DNA from: CAXBYZ01 sp043826085
GTDB lineage: Bacteria; Patescibacteriota; Microgenomatia; UBA1400; CG1-02-47-37
NCBI GenBank assembly: GCA_043826085.1
Contig: JBDRQW010000016.1
Location: 1 to 25,476 of the forward strand
Direction of reading: 5' to 3'
Length of the DNA stretch: 25,476 nucleotides
This document shows positions 24,701 to 25,476 of this stretch, one piece after another (position 1 is the first letter of the stretch; every line of letters starts with the position of its first letter). Made by a program: the position numbers and the translations under genes. Under the pieces are notes generated by a model. The model did not search any database. It was not told the DNA's origin and saw only the letters and a list, made by a program, of their open reading frames with translations.

Positions 24701-25449
24701 TATAGTCGAATATCTATTAATCTTTCCAAGCGCAATAAAGTCCTTGCCATAAAAATTAGAGCTTGGCTTTCATCTTCATCTTCAGTTTGTTTTACTTTTT
24801 CAGCAATAGTATTGCTAGCAAGAATTAAATCAAAAGTTGCTTCTTCAAATTCTTTTCTGATTCCACTTAATTCTTTGTATCCTAATATTTCTTTTAATTT
24901 CGCTTCAGCTAATAAAGCCTCAGTTACTTCAGCCTCAGCCTCAGCTACTGTTTGCATCACAATATTACTTCGAACATGATCTTCAACTAATTTTACCAAT
25001 TCCTCTAATGAATCTTTATCATTTTCTTCTATTGCTTTTTTTACTAAATTTTTTACTTGCCCTACAAACACTGAACAGTTAGTGCAACCCTCTGTTGGAG
25101 TAATAAACTCAGATCCCTTTTCTAAAGAATCCGCAACTTCTAGTACGACTTTTTTCATTGCTGGGCTTATTTCATGAACCTCAATCTCTTCTCCTCTTTT
25201 TCTAAACAACCCCTTTACCCTCCCCCAACTACTCTCTACCCACACCCTAAACGATGCCCCCTCGCTCCAATTATTCTGATAAGCCTGTACGACCATCCTC
25301 CAATCCGGTAATAATGGTATTAATAACGAACCAACCGCCTGCCCGCCAAAACCAATAAAAGCTGGTAAATTAAACTGAAATAATTTATCCCCAAAATCTT
25401 GAGCAGATTTTAATATACTTATCTTATTCTCTATCTGAATCTCACTCAT
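12751..25449 (-). CDS. Giant multidomain protein (at least 4232 aa): 2 GHKL, SelO-like, GT-A, ART-like, Cys-rich, zinc peptidase
   Basis: An uninterrupted 4232-codon frame from the first ATG. Upstream of it the frame stays open for nine codons to the window edge, and there is no Shine-Dalgarno sequence, so the true protein may be longer. Regions by residue: hydrophobic 27-48; CTNC at 122-125; GHKL ATPase 370-545; long helical region; second GHKL-like fold 1277-1420; SelO-like kinase fold 1960-2180; hinge 2348; family 2-like glycosyltransferase 2435-2760; hinge 3142; possible ADP-ribosyltransferase-like segment 3317-3480; hydrophobic stretch about 3605-3645; 30 cysteines in about 3660-3995; zinc peptidase with HEFFH at 4071-4075. 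ATP-using domains imply a cytosolic phase, while the Cys-rich end suggests export. Plausible roles are a MARTX-like effector, a giant surface protein in cell-cell interaction, or a sacsin-like chaperone. The domain calls are motif readings of unequal strength; the frame itself is certain. Confidence 0.9.
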   Translation of the reverse strand: MSEIQIENKISILKSAQDFGDKLFQFNLPAFIGFGGQAVGSLLIPLLPDWRMVVQAYQNNWSEGASFRVWVESSWGRVKGLFRKRGEEIEVHEISPAMKKVVLEVADSLEKGSEFITPTEGCTNCSVFVGQVKNLVKKAIEENDKDSLEELVKLVEDHVRSNIVMQTVAEAEAEVTEALLAEAKLKEILGYKELSGIRKEFEEATFDLILASNTIAEKVKQTEDEDESQALIFMARTLLRLERLIDIRLYAPVVDVPKELVNDEIESVFIQAAGKVEKVEDIELMVDEIIENYPEYVKYRQYIVDQVTGIWQRKEYYLLAELNAAQITFGEEVVLEAMQKGHEAMQTLLAQVNPKTVKNQEQWLKNLRFRQFTDVKNRAIVEWLINAADTISRRLSKESKDYEKPLVQWFTSSRFEKGKPGRMIIKDDGEGISRRIGLTKLTTPGETANVQESGTTGTFGAGFVSGFAYIRELVGDDEVTDQLLATADKIIVRSVAGDEAVRYEFFKDLKTGKLVEAMPVELSASEKERVKQGSEVEIVSMAINSASVSKARKYAESILRFDEQAEYMYYDGVDSGGRLLNSLGKEYGEGTLLEVPYGRVRIGESSAQPAVKLRIKPREEILKSSMKVHILVNGKGGFGSFEIPDFGLNGDLMIDFHKNMIGFGRDRSYGQLVTTEDTMLALEELIIQLYKMKQIGWKDQDMANILAVLSHITKKMRSLAKNQVRDVNSLISDQVDLLLSSVKREGKVVLPYSKKLAKAVDLDEGNIILIDKSLLDGKKLSFPKENVDEKNPKIIYLNLKTSEDGKFRPHAFDIDGYKVIDDRLRPIMEDEKLRPYFLSSLTVDAYRILSKSIRRLSTLEWFSRLRKAFGQFMYFDYERRQISKFSSQIQKYIFKSKDRAVQAERMIIVAQMQGVIDRLRWDIEVDDEIIYPLNRSLKISKSLLEEMEFDYEKGQVKIGKVSEEAENIYRKAVEENDSDWGFKLETLASYFQDKAVKQEVKDDLIRLHILRNINLRLSGKTYVYENAYLKPTLDKSSLMFDYMVEAIKLGKKNYYSDKMPSFEFIGATILHKAYPKEKGFYDLLENFFPDDYGYQLAKVISQLLTHYVMFNQIEVNDDENIKMAVDQVVSLIQSMLKDKSKDERLKIIRQLREGSEGDMARVQEQMQIPGRLSEEVESAFYYLFSEVAVSEERNKEFAYLDQVPKELRGKPVKMKMSDIVLANSSIVELSQPFQAVSSLDELSKACDRFKTEDPRNIDEAREKAWSKIRSATQQTTNPFAFLRELTTNVWESLREAGIDFGQSTILPVTAYTERNNQRLAVEFKDQAAGIPLSLVVSTLFDAGSTGWNNPILEHFAQGFTTIFKIADEVRVMSTRDGYTTVAIVTDLTRDGEGNVLDGEISFYHWQSDEPNGTTIEWVKDTKNPRKVAADVYASAQKFVGFFDPNILRIQYNGNDINLKRDKVMLARYENKETKESVIISEIKGNNMLALNGSQLGDLHEVRGDITGYFTDMVRLILLNNGIGINIQSYQATPIESQSGISDSDRVYKRLSSQIEQAGILSAAKLIAQNKLVIKSISKQDLLLSMKQFNDIDPQIIVDANKLAEAVRTNTEIDLTRYVGENASDQKIGLLLIASPLFNIRGDYYSFSDLISFATEDYEKLGQLLAEDEEFLLFISSISKLGVVSVKAGTTEIRRAVPSIPLEIKGSEPYNGFISLVDSLEERIKEEYGVGRKSNRLYLTSELMEPITNDSKLGVAYVNLSYFSRDFQIIKKLQLGGKVKKEDMVYLFGSLLNILSIGYDDIVELQQQIVSLIMSRELNPEQFISDNVTRLSRGQKRTVQEVIRETLSKQQIIQKRIEIDISQPRRDMTELAIEKPGKQIYYQVAAQKVDSDLFDRVKRSGLVEQAEEALGYSLEELGLALVLSDNGQTNGTLNVFIKPNNTRNAVIELPNEVIDPVTGEKIKYLDIKGVGIFEYLIEEDKIIVTAPVERKSLYRVNNGLAEIDNEFRDFETTEKLKRLGIRTNAMIDLREINQVFNQDGELISVREAIQIGQIARVSMPVTIVRGWVVPFRIQDIMFSQGSVNGLTNRFNLEFPYSDEEKSKRIIIIEETIKAIEPELRIYLLKPDNEPITLEDYLTWFADTIGGEIGKLHYHRFTHGMLGIGHNVTTDARIIDFDSLTSDTDDQEKREIDKKQGEEMIKRMVGNLNIIYGTAIDATAFIDRLKVSYQARLNGNLKEFNQADYNQLVVRKYLIEPLDHWNEEVKEIVSKIHREMEANTEVIIAGVRGESVSKARGELKVLVRFVKKQKQSEGSSHMINRALDHYLDRLETIEKMIDQSENTVNQNQIEYLGMSFGLGNFEQIAKIWRDAEEKAREEGREGVARRWGWLAGVAERVGGRSVKDVSNIGESTQSREVMEKVVVANKFPDIVRNKPLETTDLVYSVPVGKEWNNGMVLRLIKAMLSQRQGDGSSFELQLVVNSGQEYIESQQIIEFVNKVVEAQKLGREYDKWSSKWYSWAVKRRITRIEEQLSELAGERNSYLEQEIIKLAFEKVKQVDVTLIDATKTDFSETIYGSGGIDGFRTLGVDVAYATYAETRPDLVVSLYDADTVPQDNRSTQRLQALYKSEPEMDYHFSPLNYIPVTDSAKHIADSAAVTIGSASSYNLDSGHGSPQITFRLKNYESIQEITDFSDLGFQGGEDRDTAYRLIYWFGKTEVNDLFNKLGVFPPVQLVADRLDGFVDASGRRDELKLREALLPSVAAANLFSKLSWIKPVLDDLEGFEKERINSVLTRARLFYDKKQRLQQRFYRLVISNFVDAYDNGLIAYDGEKVLIDEAEISQMFAGQALLQYLNFNQGLIKEITDEDIEVMKYFVGKREDLPESVTELTGFQLAIREYVGEMISVNQKFYSVGDQEIPAGAMVVGEKYKRQVAEGVEWDDWRVTDLRSVDDKRSLYHSLSTELLTLTYAYSKYIEVRQFDESRQGDSVNFGWPDNPEEQELMMSYPKLDKRVAWIKVNSEGRGDQWLAGKGEMIIKGDYDEEQEIGGDKFTIVLPKKGEKIEVNIHRGVGKTARELVDLVAEELLWRDIKQAEGIIVFDWWGYNWDTEQREHKKIDISFEYKLGEVIEKDLPLAEKVDDERTIEYLGMSFGLGNFVREWWERVRGLWAGVTERLGAGTVEVASIDQHVLSEEIYQAIKKKESAQVILDMFEQNIKTAKSLNNHIHVSEDPLFDLVSLDVIGEYLVNQSTFDSRVEEGIPLDENFQRLIMLVELYKEKYQEISGQQITTDTIDYILAPAIKEILIKQASLDLLKPGNFLASGVYTSDLDKIIRAGGLASQVTRVAMGELDQGSPERYFGDNILRMIDTHGIYFYHWKAQKNTPGAYSQPIAELGSKGVTDMAIIYPTESIINHADYLVQRGSDVESEFVASNSLIWIDGLQRGEDGLILPLIEAYLVIPERKQADIQQTFADQGYSQDWINDHIFIYSDEDAVRTMANEFAGSNRLMKLLHDRIDQWLHQVYKPNSVSFDMRRMSRGIELDNSADLHVWEKTNIDKSRINENNGDGIEDRTLAEKVDDWIDPDTDCSGGISLGCLVKAVYAAGGGKVCPWWEKGAVVIVATIAGTVGKVTIFLVEVEGWARLFWSLMPFVKHTRLPEPKDYSLNVLGLTCSNGKCKDGCSTGYECNEEIGCCKGIENYADTICSSDGLAEIDRYMYTYYDDYHFFQLAAGPDVETIRFCADRCESGQCVGGYREEFDDIEPCSDHNLSNAWSYNLQNESYTPAQVCQKDDGNLMYVLGIPYSFKDDYSCSEEGSSLVYKSTGETIKTCPENSICTTLTFRPDCYLKSTLEAWNVCAPGIITLPNGFHCTVDGPKCNPGEFLPQTINNPCTRICQEDGQTTETVYPLSCLPEVFDYEDLVCQDNPKTGNQAVYKVDLSSRMGGEGDVISDCGSMSCSKGQCAVETGSSCGQEGQLMMRSDGDCYVECSRGSWQDTGACGHINVVSYNNIGQRKVYEALSLLPDYLFNDSALTFYYNYTWDSGISPLAAGFAMTPYVISVGNLNGWQNYASKVIIHEFFHNWMQLQAYSEVMRLAQYSKAVGSASTLLNLINLNKAVPREYLDLTGCHPIGGGGYNYSLPNVTDYHHDGEIKDVPCYEDFVDSAAWYVVNPWELKENSLERYEYFRDNVFTDPVTGEVYEYLESDKEEVEVKQIEIGEERVWTEVDFGELVEAELVR
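12910..13452 (-). other. Zinc metallopeptidase domain of the giant protein (residues ~4000-4180)
   Basis: The zincin signature KVIIHEFFHNW has H4071, E4072 and H4075. A third ligand is likely E4153 in YEDFVDSAAWYVVNPWEL, 78 residues later. This E-x-x-x-x-x-A-x-Y context before a proline and Arg/Tyr-rich helix is usual in gluzincin-type peptidases of secreted toxins. It may cleave host proteins or process the giant protein itself. Confidence 0.72.
13465..14472 (-). other. Cysteine-rich region of the giant protein (residues ~3660-3995)
   Basis: Thirty cysteines in about 335 residues, an even number, in small repeats such as CSNGKCKDGC, CADRCESGQC and CGSMSCSKGQC. This is the only disulphide-type region and lies between the hydrophobic stretch and the peptidase, so this end is probably extracytoplasmic. 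It resembles short C-x-x-G-x-C repeats of secreted proteins; no named family is claimed. Confidence 0.7.
14515..14637 (-). other. Hydrophobic segment of the giant protein (residues ~3605-3645)
   Basis: GAVVIVATIAGTVGKVTIFLV followed by a Trp/Phe-rich part could span or insert into a membrane once or as a hairpin. It directly precedes the Cys-rich region and lies in one of the GC-rich islands of the gene. LAEKVDD occurs just before it and also before the hinge at 3142. Confidence 0.55.
14725..14745 (-). repeat. 21-base linker repeat encoding LAEKVDD, copy 2
   Basis: It matches 16039-16059 at 20 of 21 bases. Both copies mark module borders of the giant gene and encode LAEKVDD. Confidence 0.75.
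15010..15501 (-). other. Possible ADP-ribosyltransferase-like segment (residues ~3317-3480)
   Basis: ASGVYTSDLDKIIRAGGLAS (about V3320-S3335) and, 30 residues later, THGIYFYHWKAQKNTPGAYS (H3366-F3370) recall the order of PARP-like folds (H-G-T..I..GL, then GIYF....A..Y). The catalytic glutamate cannot be placed with confidence. It could be an unrelated fold; this is a weak call. Confidence 0.35.
15917..16026 (-). repeat. Module hinge 3: LGMSFGLGNF repeat plus G-rich island
   Basis: Bases 15990-16026 are identical to 18372-18408 (37 of 37) and encode EYLGMSFGLGNF. A Trp-rich helix follows (VREWWERVRGLWAGVTERLG). The coding strand here holds five G runs within about 40 bases, with loops of 3-6 (GGGAGTGGTGGGAGCGGG..), a strong G-quadruplex pattern in an otherwise AT-rich gene. 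Confidence 0.85.
16039..16059 (-). repeat. 21-base linker repeat encoding LAEKVDD, copy 1
   Basis: It lies just before hinge 3 in coding direction and matches 14725-14745 with one mismatch. Confidence 0.75.
17170..18147 (-). other. Family 2-like (GT-A) glycosyltransferase domain (residues ~2435-2760)
   Basis: The opening TDLVYSVPVGKEW..GMVLRL and QLVVNSGQEY match the first strands of GT2 enzymes. DLVVSLYDADTVP gives the DxD motif (D2606, D2608) for metal and nucleotide-sugar binding. GFQGGEDRDTAYRL supplies the acceptor-side ED pair (E2699, D2700). Order and spacing fit a complete catalytic domain. In a giant non-processive protein it may glycosylate a target protein. Confidence 0.65.
18243..18408 (-). 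repeat. Module hinge 2: LGMSFGLGNF repeat plus GC-rich island
   Basis: Bases 18372-18408 are the 37-base identical repeat partner of 15990-16026. The following GC-rich island encodes RRWGWLAGVAERVGGRSVKD, parallel to RGLWAGVTERLGAGTVEVAS in hinge 3. A related but shorter form is near residues 64-90 (FRVWVESSWGRVKGLFRKRG). Confidence 0.85.
18910..19572 (-). other. SelO-like kinase-fold domain (residues ~1960-2180)
   Basis: The order of blocks follows SelO/YdiU protein AMPylases: DIKGVG (K1967), GLAEIDNEFRDFETTEKLKR then LGIRT, an Arg-rich strand IARVSMPVTIVRGWVVPFR, then FTHGMLGIGHN (H2157, N2164) and RIIDFD (D2173). In SelO the loop reads HGVMNTDN and the late Asp binds Mg with the Asn. Here Asn and Asp are kept but the loop Asp is His2163. 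It may be an altered or inactive SelO-type fold, or another kinase-like enzyme. Confidence 0.5.
21190..21621 (-). other. Second GHKL-like ATPase fold (residues ~1277-1420)
   Basis: The N-box FLRELTTNVWESL has E1284 and N1288. A G1-like KDQAAGIP has D1325 and G1329, and a G2-like HFAQGFTTIFKIADEVRV (1354-1371) follows. The G1 motif has lost the usual first glycine, so ATP binding may be weakened. It lies about 905 residues after the first GHKL fold, suggesting an ancient internal duplication. Confidence 0.5.
23815..24342 (-). other. First GHKL (Hsp90-type) ATPase domain (residues ~370-545)
   Basis: The N-box IVEWLINAADTISRR has E382 and N386, G1 is KDDGEGIS (D427/D428-G-E-G), G2 is GTTGTFGAGF (454-463), and the later GSEVEI (533-538) fits the last conserved block. 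All Bergerat-fold motifs are intact, so ATP binding is expected. Closest types by motif are Hsp90/MORC/sacsin-like rather than histidine kinases, as no His-phosphotransfer helix precedes it. Confidence 0.75.
25195..25262 (-). repeat. G-rich island with hinge-like Trp motif near the N-terminus
   Basis: The coding strand has G runs GGG-TGT-GGG, then GGGGGAGGGTAAAGGGG after a 12-base gap. It encodes FRVWVESSWGRVKGLFRKRG (67-86), which resembles the Trp-Arg-Gly-Leu helix following the two 37-base repeats. Confidence 0.6.
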
Positions 25450-25476
25450 TTTTTGAGATAACTCAGATGGACTTAA

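Noticed and set aside
12751..25449. Giant gene as an assembly chimera or run of separate genes
   Set aside because: The frame is continuous with uniform codon use, repeated hinges and no internal stops. Fusion by assembly error would not normally keep frame over 12.7 kb, though long-read support cannot be seen here.

Overview
The window looks like an AT-rich, densely packed chromosome segment of a Candidate Phyla Radiation (Patescibacteria) bacterium, most probably of the Microgenomates group. This assignment is an inference. It rests on the short intergenic gaps, the standard genetic code with TGA as a stop, the small ribosomal-protein operon lying apart from rplK/rplA, an accessory set typical of that group (AAA+/DUF4143 ATPases, Fic, AbiEii, BrnT/BrnA), several near-leaderless promoters, one giant gene, and many short GC-rich hairpins scattered through genes. 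I saw no rRNA, tRNA, CRISPR array or transposase.

Layout. 1-1700: core translation genes. A partial truB reads leftward. Divergent from it is rplJ-rplL, with a strong promoter, an L10-type autoregulatory leader and a GC-rich terminator. 1765-3690: a small HTH protein faces a leftward operon of a TagA/WecG-type glycosyltransferase followed by a two-gene AbiEii-like toxin-antitoxin pair. 4071-7550: a leftward operon of a winged-HTH regulator, a 35-codon ORF, a GT4 glycosyltransferase and an aldehyde dehydrogenase. The GT4 gene carries three in-frame palindromic inserts. 7639-12612: an accessory block with a membrane protein, two AAA+/DUF4143 ATPases, a DUF4172-Fic protein and a BrnT/BrnA pair, several with an inverted-repeat operator in the promoter.

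12751-25449 and open to the right edge: one leftward reading frame of at least 4232 codons fills half the window. By motif reading it joins two GHKL (Hsp90-type) ATPase folds, a SelO-like kinase fold, a family 2-type glycosyltransferase fold, a possible ADP-ribosyltransferase-like segment, a hydrophobic stretch, a 30-cysteine region and a C-terminal HExxH zinc peptidase. Modules are separated by a recurring hinge, two copies of which share 37 identical bases. I know of no described protein with this combination. It could be a modular, MARTX-like giant effector or surface protein; that function is inference.

Two further themes stand out. First, palindromic elements lie inside conserved genes and add peptides to the products in frame, resembling in principle the palindromic elements of Rickettsia. 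Second, a conserved C-terminal peptide (QETVIGL type) recurs just downstream of three unrelated leftward genes, including in frame after the stop codon of the giant gene. This suggests cassette exchange next to retained 3' tips.
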